64,000 bases of DNA, from NCBI GenBank assembly GCA_004764695.1, contig SMSO01000014.1, positions 5,586,845 through 5,650,844 on the forward strand, written 5' to 3'. A program made the position numbers and the translations under genes. Source of the stretch: Schizochytrium sp. TIO01. Lineage: Eukaryota > Sar > Bigyra > Thraustochytrida > Thraustochytriidae. The notes beneath the pieces were generated by a model that saw only the letters and a list, made by a program, of their open reading frames with translations, had not been told where the DNA came from and searched no databases. Shown piece by piece: positions 31,901 to 41,800 of the stretch (within the stretch, counting starts at the first letter, position 1; each line of letters starts with the position of its first letter).

Positions 31901-34147
31901 CTGGGTTCGCACAGCGTCACTGGAGGATTTGGAGTTTGATGATTCGAGTTCCTTGATCTTAGCGTCCAAAGCGTCACGTTGTTGTTGAGTGACCTGGACT
32001 TCGGCATTCATTTCTGCCATCTTAGCTTCGTAGTGCGCTTTCATGGCCTCAAACTTTTTACGCTCCTCAACGACCTTCTTCATAATCATCTGCTTTGAGC
32101 GTAAAGTCACATCATAGCTCTGGACCATGCTTCGGTAGGACTCCTGAGTCTTGTGAAACTTCTCCTTAAGTTCTCTCGTCATCTCGTCATCATCGTCGTT
32201 CACTTCCACCAGAGAAGAGTCGGCATCAATGTCCTCCATGGCAACTAAGCCCGGCATGCTATCGTCTTCGTCTCCGTCATTGTCTTCGTCACCCTCATCT
32301 TCCTCGTCCAAATCGTCAAAACCTCCACCGAGAGCTCCGTTTGATGCTCCTGCGCCAGAGCTACTGGGCCTGTGAAACCCTTCAAGGCTGCGCCGAAGAC
32401 GTGAGTTACGAACAATCTCCTTTTCAACTTCATCCAAAGAATCTGCAAAAGTAAACTCGCTCTGCAGCACCTTGAGTTCCTTGCGAGCTTGTGAAAGCTG
32501 CCAGTCACTAGTTTCTAGCTGCCTCTGGAGCTCTTCGATTTTCCGAAGATAGTTTGCGTTGGACTGAATTGCTTCATCGTCCATCTCGATATCTTTTGCT
32601 TCGCCTTCGCCCCCAAATTTACTCTTGTAAAAATCGACCTGAGCAGCTGCCATGATATACTTTTCTTGGACATCAGATCTAGATCTTTTCTCTCGTTCTA
32701 AGACTTCGTTGAGTCGCTGAATTTCTGATTCTGCACAGCTTGCTCTCGACAAGGCAGCGTCCAATTCTTGTCGAACTTGCCCAGTGTCGGCTCCGCTTGC
32801 TCCGCCCATCCAATCAAAGCCCCCGGCGGCATTTCCTGAGAAACTAGCAAAATCCATTCCTGCAGGGAGCTCTCCGTTCTGGCCGTTACCTGAGAGCTGC
32901 AGCTTGAGTTGTTGGATTTGTGCTTTAAGCATGGCAATTTGTGATGAGTTCGGGTCACGATTGACGATGGGTTTGTTTTTGATGTTTCTTGCACGATTCG
33001 CGTATCGCAGCGCGTTCAAAGTTTCTTCAAAATTAGCATCTGCGGGCGAGACGCACGCAATCATAAGAGTACGACTATTTCCTCCAAGGGAATCTTGTAA
33101 CATGCGTGTGAGTTTCGAGTCACGGTATGGCACATGTGTTCCCTTAGGTTTCGTTTCATCTCCCAGAGCGGAAATTACATTGCCAAGGGCTAGCAGGCCC
33201 TTGTTGATATTGATACCCTCTTTAAGTCGTGTGCCGGTGGCTCCGGTTCGCTTTGCGCGCTCGGATCCTGCTAAATCGACGAAGTGAAATTTAGCAATAC
33301 GATATTCTAAGTCCTCTGATGAGGATGATGTTGATGATGAGGTTGCCGAAGACGGCTCGCCTTCAGCGCCGGCATTATGTTGTTCACCCGCATTTTGCTG
33401 TCCATCCTCATTACTGTTCGTAGCTGAAGTACTTGCTGCAGCTGCTGAAGAATCAACAGCCACAGGGAGGTGTTGTTCAACGATGATAGTGAAGATAGCG
33501 TGTGACCGCGATGAGTGCAAGTTCATTTCGGTGCTACCAGTGGTACGACATAAAGATCCGCGCTCAAGGGCTTCATACATGGATTGAGTTGATTTGACAG
33601 CCTCTTCAACAGCGCCGACAATCTCCAATCCTTTGTCAGTCTCGCGGATGCTGACGACCTTACCCTCTGAAGATCCTGCCGGGTCAAGTAAGTCTCGAAT
33701 GTCTTCGCCGTAAATCTCCAAAAACTGCACACGAAGGTAGAACTCTGCGCCTGGGTTCGCTGCCTTTTTATCTTCAATGATCTCGAAGATTTCTGACATA
33801 GCGCGTGGAATCACGCCGAGCTTACTATCGTCATCATCGACGAGAGAATCTGTGGATGTGCCCATGGTGTATGTCTTACCACTACCTGTTTGGCCGTATG
33901 CAAGCACGGTGGCATTGTAGCCTTCAAAGAGTGACTTCACTAGAATTGAGACGTTTCTCTCATAGATCTCGTGTTGGTGGGAGGCCTGGCCGAAGACCTG
34001 GTCAAAGGTGAATTGTTTCTCCTTACCCATCATGACAAGCTCTGTCTCGCTCATGGGTTTTACGCATTCGCTGCATCGCTCGAGCTTCTCCTTTGAAAGT
34101 AGCGGCCGAATCCGCACCGCCACGCGGATATTCGTGGACTCGCTCAT
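28943..34147 (-). CDS. Kinesin-4-like N-terminal motor with p25-alpha-like C-terminal motifs
   Basis: A 1734-residue plus-end-directed microtubule motor. The motor domain covers residues ~5-395: P-loop GQTGSGKT (85-92), switch I SSRSH (212-216), switch II DLAGSE (291-296) and neck start NIKNKPIVNRDP (388-399), typical of the KIF4/KIF21 (kinesin-4) group. An unusual ~50-residue Ser/Ala/Gly-rich insert (228-280) lies between switch I and switch II. Long coiled coils fill ~470-950 and 1090-1200, with an acidic run near 610-670. The tail is basic, Ser-rich and disordered. It contains two copies of a 17-residue motif at 1435-1451 and 1678-1694, built on RLx(N/D)...(F/Y)TGx(H/Q)Kx(K), like the C-terminal p25-alpha (TPPP) motif that binds tubulin. 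The ATG at 34147 is the true start; the frame extends four codons further to a TTG. Kinesin-4 members include chromokinesins and ciliary length regulators. Confidence 0.95.
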   Translation of the reverse strand: MSESTNIRVAVRIRPLLSKEKLERCSECVKPMSETELVMMGKEKQFTFDQVFGQASHQHEIYERNVSILVKSLFEGYNATVLAYGQTGSGKTYTMGTSTDSLVDDDDSKLGVIPRAMSEIFEIIEDKKAANPGAEFYLRVQFLEIYGEDIRDLLDPAGSSEGKVVSIRETDKGLEIVGAVEEAVKSTQSMYEALERGSLCRTTGSTEMNLHSSRSHAIFTIIVEQHLPVAVDSSAAAASTSATNSNEDGQQNAGEQHNAGAEGEPSSATSSSTSSSSEDLEYRIAKFHFVDLAGSERAKRTGATGTRLKEGININKGLLALGNVISALGDETKPKGTHVPYRDSKLTRMLQDSLGGNSRTLMIACVSPADANFEETLNALRYANRARNIKNKPIVNRDPNSSQIAMLKAQIQQLKLQLSGNGQNGELPAGMDFASFSGNAAGGFDWMGGASGADTGQVRQELDAALSRASCAESEIQRLNEVLEREKRSRSDVQEKYIMAAAQVDFYKSKFGGEGEAKDIEMDDEAIQSNANYLRKIEELQRQLETSDWQLSQARKELKVLQSEFTFADSLDEVEKEIVRNSRLRRSLEGFHRPSSSGAGASNGALGGGFDDLDEEDEGDEDNDGDEDDSMPGLVAMEDIDADSSLVEVNDDDDEMTRELKEKFHKTQESYRSMVQSYDVTLRSKQMIMKKVVEERKKFEAMKAHYEAKMAEMNAEVQVTQQQRDALDAKIKELESSNSKSSSDAVRTQITKLRIQLKDKMERLKNLEKESKQLADAKRMANKWQVKEQKIQREIDSMKKQKVEYQRRMEENAKKYREEAQQRKQEIARLRKQQRVLAQDKQKLQMRNTRDERLLRQKTEQVTAMQRKLRQAQRLTSFNKQLTEKERKQRKLLDKWARERIKHDEEVERLHHSLAKKQAAIERKEQLCRELEERKRSAEQRAKIAEENVAQALTSSHGIAADRQTSRSITVGSGSDASPAQPPAAPAVKEKQCLSSFFVSPKSGTPSTGLTSVSNSAHSTPVAAASASFSREGAAAIATPPSSSTAAAASALSASASLTSSNAQGASKPKTELTVNVKMTPEEQEAMEELEQRLEAAEYEIIFHKKQCEAAAAKISADDEEDEDEEQEVAEVDDGEDMRRNKQLSENNDNTRSPTSKSIAAMFPVELNSLEEAKSVFQELLQMYVDAKRSKSQLKQTIERLKQQAYMDESRTRRDLQRRKSLLPSMPGNGGTSPASSIAGTPNLSRHSIGHPGSPMAAVNGTPATARVLQDKLGESSELCNVLLKENQRLLALIKKHGISADTGVEENMNEAKLRALEEQVRQLQVSGTSSAFFSGPRSLDSARRSSLGPNIAFSNMVSTPQQSEAVRRAAERAQTLAEEQQALGAINTAGTSFNNNASFNSNSSSGSAYSSAADFASNPLVQAFQPHARTPGVFDRLTNAENFTGIHKRKIIDQQTRLGDAVEKTLDELVVKPFTELEVDSLQLTDAHPESTVDGLTLNPAALAEIQRKNARGGSPRSTGKSASSPRASRRSSTGSDSNSPSFTRMTESYSNRRAQESKLRANRTRDSTGSMCSTTSGPHVKEIKTENGTYKSEVGGLYRNNESGRPERAHARQLAWESQKRSGQKGDATDSGSTSSMQRSGSPGTPDDNPEKENSSDEIITAGSAFAMSVTAKPIHERLADPKYYTGVQKQKALESDASAPTSTNTTGQVTTAAQLRKKLAQERARRKKVPQ

Positions 34148-34746
34148 GGTCCCGAACAAAAATCGCCAAAACGTCTATAACAGCGACTTTGGCAGCGTCA
34201 AAATTTACAGCAGGTCAGGGCACGATCTCACGGCCGAATGCGTTGTAAACACGTACGCAAGGTACGAAAATCAGGTGAACGATAACAGCCAAACTTGAAA
34301 AGATTAGCCAGATTTGGGTATCTCGCCAAAACCGCCAGCAAGGAATAGATCCCCAAACTTGCTCACAGCTTAGGAATTAGCAAAATTTTCGACACCAAGA
34401 TCAAGATGAAAAAGGGACTAGAATCGAGGAGCAGCTAGACTGTCAGGTCAGGCAGGGCGCGGACAGGCGCTTTTAGCCGTCGTTTTCGTCACAGATAATA
34501 AAAGCTCTCCAACAGCTCCAACAGCACGTTGGCACTTGATGGATGGCCTGGCTGCTACGGATCGGAGGTCTTTGTAGAGCCTTTGCCGCTCGCGGTGTGC
34601 TCGGCTCTCTGGGCGCCTTTATCGCTGCCCGTCCAAGCGCGATCCGGGAGGTTTCGTTCGTGGTCTCCTCGCTGTTGAGCAGAGTTTCTGTTTTCTGTTT
34701 TCTGTTTTCTGTTTCGATTTCTGTTTTCATCTTTTTATTTTCTTTT

Positions 34747-34766
34747 TTAATAAATAAATAAATAAA
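34747..34766. repeat. (AATA)n repeat
   Basis: About five perfect AATA/TAAA units following a pyrimidine-rich stretch. Confidence 0.85.
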
Positions 34767-34954
34767 GTCTCTCTTTATTACTTACCCCTTCATACTATTA
34801 CGAATAACCAATACCAGAAACAAACAATCAATCATCAATTCCTTTAATTTTTATTTTTGAAAAGAAGGTTTTCTACAAATATTTAGTGTGCTCGCTTTCA
34901 AACAATATCAGGGCTGATGTTAGCAATCTCTAGAGCACTTACAAAATAATAATA

Positions 34955-34983
34955 CAAACAAACAAATAAACAAACAAACAAAC
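34955..34983. repeat. (CAAA)n repeat
   Basis: CAAA units with one CAAATAAA interruption. Confidence 0.85.
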
Positions 34984-35221
34984 TTTCAATGTTTCTTTCG
35001 ATTTTATGAATGAACATATTATGACAAAATGAAAACTCGCGAGAAACCATAAAACCTCGTCATCAGAGGCTAACTCGCTCTTCCCTTACCTGGTAACCCC
35101 CGGCTGCTTCAAAACATTGCTGCCGACTGCCCTTGCCAGATTTCAACCCTTTGGATTATCGTCAGTTCTCTCGGCATCCACGAAAAGCAAACGACCCTCC
35201 TGGGTCCCAGCGAGTTTACAC

Positions 35222-35230
35222 TATAAAGGG
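35222..35230 (+). promoter_or_regulatory. TATA box candidate upstream of the poly-Thr frame
   Basis: TATAAAGGG, 201 bases before the ATG at 35423, followed by GC-rich sequence. Several upstream ATGs open very short frames, so the link to the poly-Thr frame is tentative. Confidence 0.35.
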
Positions 35231-35422
35231 CTACAAGCACTCTTAGGCACCGCGTGAAACCGACGCCGCGCAGATGAATGCGCTGCCACTGCCATGGTGC
35301 TCAGGCACTGACTGAGCCTGCCGAGCCCTCCATGCGATGTGGAGCTCTCAAGAGCACCCGAATTCGTCTAGACGAGGCCGTCGGCGCCGGGTTCTAACTC
35401 GAGAGGCTCGGCGGCCTCGAAG

Positions 35423-35476
35423 ATGCGAGGATCTTCCCCTGTGATCGGCGCCCGATCGGCAGGGGCCAAACTGCCG

Positions 35477-35513
<37 letters not shown>

Positions 35514-35758
35514 CTACTAGAACAACGACAGCAACAGCAAAAGATAAGACCACAAAGACAGCTACGAGACAAGGTCGGTGTGGTGAAGAGGATGAGTTTT
35601 CCTCTGATGCTACTTCGACGGCCTTGAAACAGCCTGGGAGCGAGGAGTGCGCTGCTGCGCGAGGGCTTGGAATTGCAAGTTGCAGGAAGCCTAATGAACA
35701 GATAGATAGCCCTAAGGGCATGGGCGTAACGGGTCTTATGAGTCAGCAGCTAAAATAG
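35423..35758 (+). CDS. Doubtful small Thr-rich protein
   Basis: A 111-codon ATG frame: a short Gly/Ser/Ala start, about 14 consecutive Thr encoded by the ACA repeat at 35477-35514, then a charged Lys/Thr/Arg region and a hydrophilic tail with isolated Cys. No family, signal peptide or membrane segment seen. The opposite strand is also open here because of the repeat (poly-Val/Cys readings), which lowers the coding evidence. A TATA box lies upstream. It may be a real lineage-specific gene or a chance frame through a microsatellite. Confidence 0.25.
35477..35514. repeat. (ACA)n trinucleotide repeat
   Basis: About 12-13 perfect ACA/CAA units. If the surrounding frame is expressed it codes for poly-Thr. 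Confidence 0.93.
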
Positions 35759-38700
35759 GAGTTCTTATAAGAAAGAGAAAGCAGGATTACAGAGACCGTC
35801 AGAAATCTTCAGAACTTCCAGAGGGTCGTTGGAAATGATTGCATAGAACTTGGAGATAAATTTAATCATGGTGGTGACACTGCCCAGTGGTACTGGTGAT
35901 GGTGACGTGAAGAGTTGTTTGGGGAAGATGACATTTTAGATGAATAAACTCCAAGATGGGGGATCTAGAACACGAACTGCCGAATGAGATGAAGTAAAGC
36001 AAACCTGGGCTTGAGCTGATACTGTTCAGGTTGGAAGAATTGCAACAGAGCGCTTGAATGGGAGGACCTCAGGCTGCGAGTTTAGGAATGGCTTAGGTTG
36101 AGATACTCTCATTGTAAGTCTCATGGAGCTTGGCTTTAGCCCTGCCAGCGCCGTGCAATCTAAGCGTGCTGAGAAAGTAATCGGTGCGACGCTCTTGAAG
36201 TAGCGGCCCTGGTTTACCATCATTGCTGCCGCTGCTGCTGCTGCACTAGTCTCAATTTTTTGCAGTTGCATCCTGATTACCAGTGCTATAAGATGGTACT
36301 AGGAGGTTTTTTGTAAGAATGACCGAGTAGAGAGCGGAGTTTCAATACTGAGTTCTGGAGGAGATGTAGATCATTTTTATCGGCTCTGGTAGTGGCGCGG
36401 AAATAGATTGAATGAAGAGTATAGATCGGGGTGAACATGACAGACATAGTAAGCCGATGATTCTTGAAGGCAGCTTTCGTTTTAGTAAAATGGGAATGCA
36501 TATATTTATAGTATGCAAAAACCTACCTATGTATTTGTGGATAAAGTAATAAAAACATTTTTAAATGAATTTAAAAAAAAAAACAAAAAACACTAGTATA
36601 CTTTATGATACAGAGTTGTCGCGAGTTCTCTCTCGCTTCAACAATTGACGACCCTAGTAATTAGCAGCCGGTAATCTTGAAAAGATAGTCAAATAATTTA
36701 AAGCTAAATGAGCGTTGTTTTCGTGTTTGGTGAGTGTCGTGTATAGACATTTTCATCTGAGCCGCAAAGCCATGGTATCGCTTTCTGATTTTACTGAAGT
36801 GTTCATCAACAGAACTCGCATTTGAGTTTAAACGGAAGAGCCTATTCAGAGTTAACGCTGATCGATTCTACGTAGTCATATTAAGGAATATTTCAGGTTT
36901 CCCTACGTATGGCTTCCTCGTTTTCTTGGAATGTCTGTCTTGTTTCTTCAGAAAATTGTCGGCCGAGTCTTGAAAGAGGGCAATCACTTTTCAAAATAAG
37001 CTCGTTTAGCTTCATCGCGGTATTTTCCAAGCACCTTTATCAAAGGAGTATTCTATCCGAGATTTCAGTAATTCGCAATATCTAAGGGAAGCATGATCTA
37101 TTTCTTCAACACATCTGTCTTAAAAGCATAGTCCTTATCTTACTTTATGGACGCAGCATGGAAATTACTAAGGTCTCATTAACTCACGCGTTTTGGTTTG
37201 GATACGGTCATACGAGATTTTGTATTATAGGGTCTTTTGAGGTAATACGGTCTTTCAATATCGATGATTGCTTGAAGGATAGCAGTTCTGTAAGTTACGT
37301 TGCAGAGGTGTCAGCGCACACGCTATAAGCATGCACTGCTCTTCTAGGAGTCTATTTGGTAGCATCAGGACGGCCTAGTAGGCTTGGCCAGGAACACGGC
37401 CTTCCTTAAAATGCCAAGATCTATTCAAATAGATAAAATGTAGATCCTACTTGCATCTTTTGTTTAATTCTTGTGCTCCTCCTTTTCCCTTTTCTTTGTT
37501 TTTGCCATGTTGCTGATAGAGCAGCTCCTAGTTGACGCAGAGAATTTGACATAGACGCGGGTCTCTTCCACAGGTACATATCTGCTTCAAGTTTTAAAAT
37601 CAAGGGAGAGTCCAGAATGTGGAAATTTCTTCAAATCATTTGGAATTGAGGCTAATATATAAGTGTATAGTGCAACTATGAACAAGAGGAGTGCATATGA
37701 TTTACTAAGATTGAGAATCATGTTTGTTTGCAAAGATCGATTACCTGATGATGAACTCCTTTCAGATTGATGACATACTCGTTTTTGTTCTTTTGCTTTG
37801 CTTCTATGTTTTTCTGATCAACTACTTGAAAACAATCCTATATGAACAGCCTCCTCGCAGCCAAAGGTAGTATTGAAATCGTTTTCTAAAACTCAAAGTC
37901 CCATTGGTGAGGTAAATGAATTAGCCCATTTCAGGCACATTTCAGGCGCTCTTAAATCGGGGTTCCCAATTCCCAATTACTGCACACCTTTTCCCAATTA
38001 AATTAACGATGACTTTGGGACAGTAATCCTTAAAATCCCCATACATTTTTCAGTTTCCATCGATCCTCTTCAAATCATCGTCGCTATCAACGTAATCCAC
38101 GGCCTTGCGTCATGCCATCTTCACGTTCAACCTTCGCAAGCCCGGTTTATCACGAGTCCAAATCATTCCTTAGTTTCCCTTTCCAAGTATCAAGCACCAA
38201 GCCTAGTCTACCTACCACCTAGGACCTACATACCTAGTAGTTTATACCTAGCTACCCAATATTTTTTTCCCTCCGTTAAACAGACCTATTCCACATATAG
38301 GCCTCTTCGCCTCTAACCACGCCAGCTGCTGCTGTGCCACGCCGCTCCTCGGCTTTACCTCCCAGGGCAGCCAGCCAGCGGCCCTCTCCCGCACCCCAAC
38401 GCCTCCTTGGCCCCGCCCAGTGCCTCCTGTTCGCAGCCTGCAGCCCTCCCTGGCGCCCTTCTTGCAGGCTTCGAGCTCCCAGGCACGGCTCTGGCGCACT
38501 GTGCGCGGGCGGGCGTGGCGGATAGTCTATTGTAAGCATCGTTTTACACAGTAGGATTTGGGGGGATTGTGTATAGTATGTGGAGGGACGTACAGTAGGC
38601 TATAGCAGCGGAAAGGGCAGTTTGGGCGGAAGAACGTGAAAAGAAAGAAGAAGTGAGATATCATTGAGGGCAAAAGAATCAGAGAAAATCAAATCTTGAA

Positions 38701-38885
38701 ATCAAGTCGATTCGCTCGACGACGCGGCGGCGCGAGCGGCGAGCGGCGTGAACGACGGGGACAGAGATCCTCTCTTGCCGTCCCTCACGCAGGTTTCCTC
38801 TGTGGAAGCGGCGTCGGCGCCCGGAAGAGAAATCAAATCGTCTAAACTAGTCTAATAAATAGGGACATCGGCGGCGACGAGCACC

Positions 38886-41800
38886 ATGACTGCAGAGCGG
38901 AAGTCCGCTCGCAAGCGCACGGCGACGACGTGGTTCGTTGCTGGACCTTCAAAGCGATTATCTGCAGATGGCGATGATGACGAGGACGAAGAACAGCTCA
39001 TTGGGAACACAGGGCGCGGAATTGAGGACGAAAACGAGCTTGAGGACGAAAACGAGGACGATGATGAGGATGACGACGATGATGAGGATGACGAGGACGA
39101 TGATGAGGATGCTGCCCCTGCTCGTAAGAGGGCTAAGGACTCTTCCAAGTCAACTTCCGCCTCAAAGGGCAAGAAATCAAAGTCCGGGTCTAAGAAATCC
39201 TCCAAGATTAAGAAGCGCAGCAAGAAACACGCTCGCGTAGAGCATGGTGAAATTTTAGCGGCACTTGAGGATGAGGATGCTTCTGTTGTCCAGCTTGTGA
39301 GAGATGTTATTGATGATGAGGATGAAGAAGGTCTCACACCAGAGAAACTGAGCAGGAAACTTGTGGGCTTTCTGTTGGAGTGCAGCGGAGTGCCTAAAGA
39401 AGCAGCCACGAATGCCTTGGATAGTGAAAATCATCATGAGAACGACGTGTTGGAGGTGAATGCCGAGGAGATCAATGAACTTGCGGAAGAAATCTCTACT
39501 GACGCTGATGCATTTTTTGACAAGTACCCTCTTCAGGCATGGAAACGCTTTGACGATCGTTTCGAGCAGTTCTGGAAGGTCTTTATGGAAGAGAGTGACA
39601 CTCGTCTTGTTCTTGTTGATAAGAAGGACCCTTTCTTTGAAGTACTCCCAGGTCTTGTGCGATCTATTGCGGCTATGGCATCGGGACCTATGCTCTCTTT
39701 CAGACATACTGCAATGGAGGCCTGCGCGCACATCTCTCGTGGGCTCCTGTCGCTTGCAAACACAGAACTGGCCAAGCTCTCCATGAGCTTGAAACAGCTC
39801 TCAAGTAAAGCTAGCAAGGGCCCGGTGGAAAAGGCTACTAAGGATGCACAAAAGGCCCTCTTTAGCTTTTTGAAACCTGTCAACAGCAAGAAACCTGACC
39901 TCGCTCCTGTTCAGAATGCGCTTGGGAAGGTTGTCCAGTCCACCAGCAGTGGATCAGGCCGTGCACCGAAAGCGCTTGTGGACCTTGCCAAGAGCTGCCA
40001 GCAAATGACATCGTGCGTGCAACACCTGTTAAACATGGCCAGTAAACTTTTCTACAGATTAACCGCAGACCGCAGACAAGATATCCACGAGGAGGTTCGT
40101 CTTAGTACGCTCGCGGCCATTGAGGCATACCTTGAGTACATGCCATCCTACTTCCTCTGGATCAGTCGTCCTTACATGGCTGATTTGTTGCATGACCCGA
40201 GCCCCAAGGTTCGAGAGCTTTCGTGCATGGTAGTTGCCCATGCCATGGCTTCTACGGGCCCTGTTTTAAGCATGGAAATCGACAACAAAACGCAATCAGA
40301 TATTCTAAAGAATATTCTTGCTGTGAAAACCGATTGGGCTGAGCGCATCATCGATGACTTTACTAACGAACTTATCTCTGATGTAAACTCTGCTGTCATT
40401 GAAGCAGCAATTCGTGCAGTAAGCTCCATGCTTGACATGAATCGTAAAGCCGTTCAGATCTCCCACGAGCATGCTGTTGAACGCTGCCTCTGCTATGCAG
40501 ATACTGCAAAAGAGAACTTGGAGAACGTACGTCGTGCGGCTGCCGAATTCACGCTCAAAAGCCGACCAGAGCTTTCGGATCAGACTTCTGCCTCGCGCTC
40601 AGGTGCCTCCAGCATTGCACAAGCCAGATTGCAACTTGCCTCGATGCTCGAACTTCTTGCTAACTTAGCTGGTTCTCGGTTATCAAGCCAAGATGATGCC
40701 GATGATAATGCTAGGGGTGATGACGAGGAAGACGAAGAGGATGATGAGGATGATGAAGAGATGCAGGAGGAGTTTCTTGACATCACCGACAGTACCAGCT
40801 ATGGTGGCACCTCAACGGGTGAGGTAACCAAGACTCCAAAGGTTCTACCTTTCGAAATTCTCGCCAAGGTCGTTGAGGCCTTTTGGAATATACCCTCATG
40901 TACATTCCTGAGGAACTGGGAAGCTCTGTGCAATATGCTGCAAAGCTATGGTGAGAACAATGTTTCTGGCAATCTGGGACAAATGCGTGCACAGACTTTA
41001 GCGGGCATTCTCCGCGCTGCCTCGGACTGCATTTCTGCTGATCCTAGCTCACCTTTGGGCACTGGAGCAGGCCGAAGCAAAATATCTAGTCGCCGGCGCA
41101 ATATGGCCGCCAAGCGTGCAGCCGAAGATCAGGAATCCGCTCTGCATGAAGCTGTGGAGCGTTCTCTAACTGATCTTATTATCACTTTCCGTACTGAGAA
41201 TGCTGTGTTGCAGAATCTTATTCCGCTTTGCGCCAAACTTGACCTGTCACGTTTTACTCGTGATGTGCAACGTGAGAGCTTGAGTAAGCTTGTTAAAACC
41301 CTTGCGCACATCTTTCTCAAACACACTGATGTCGTTCTTTTGTATGAAACAGGGCGCGTGCTCGTGGAGTCATTCGCCGCAAGCGAGGAAAATCCCATTA
41401 GCCATGAGGTAGCCACTGTCTTAGCCGACACGAACCAGGATATGTTGACAAGTATCCGAAACGCTGCTAGAGAAATTGAGACAAGTACAAGTGCTGATAT
41501 GGAAGAGTCGATTACAACACTTGGCAATGGATTGCGTCGTCTTAGTATGCTTCTGCGTATTGACCCTGATCGTAAACCACTTCAGCTGCCCACACATCAT
41601 TCTGTTTGTGATGCTTTGCGCGCACTCAACCACACTCGCTCTGGCATTTTGGCAGATGGCCTTGTTCTGCTGGAGCTTGACCTTGTATCTGCATTCCGCC
41701 AAGCCTCTGCAGCCTCGCTTAAAACAGGGGGAAGTGGGGGTAATGATGATGATGACGAGATGATCAATGAAGATAACGATGATGATGAGACTAGGGATGC

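Larger units (their letters stand above)
34148..38885. other. 4.7-kb gap between the kinesin and cohesin genes
   Basis: Lies between divergent genes, so it carries both promoters, and is far longer than needed. It contains a TATA box at 35222 followed by a poly-Thr open frame (listed separately), several microsatellites, an AT-rich core (36300-38000) without coding signal, and two GC-rich islands (about 38290-38525 and 38710-38830). Short frames at 34543-34761 and in the islands show no family. Confidence 0.5.

Noticed and set aside
35348-35721. Minus-strand poly-Cys and poly-Val frames
   Set aside because: Both are readings of the ACA microsatellite on the opposite strand.
38852-39409. A 185-codon minus-strand frame with poly-Ser
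   Set aside because: Antisense to the acidic GAT-rich start of SCC3; the Ser run is the reverse reading of the Asp/Glu codons.
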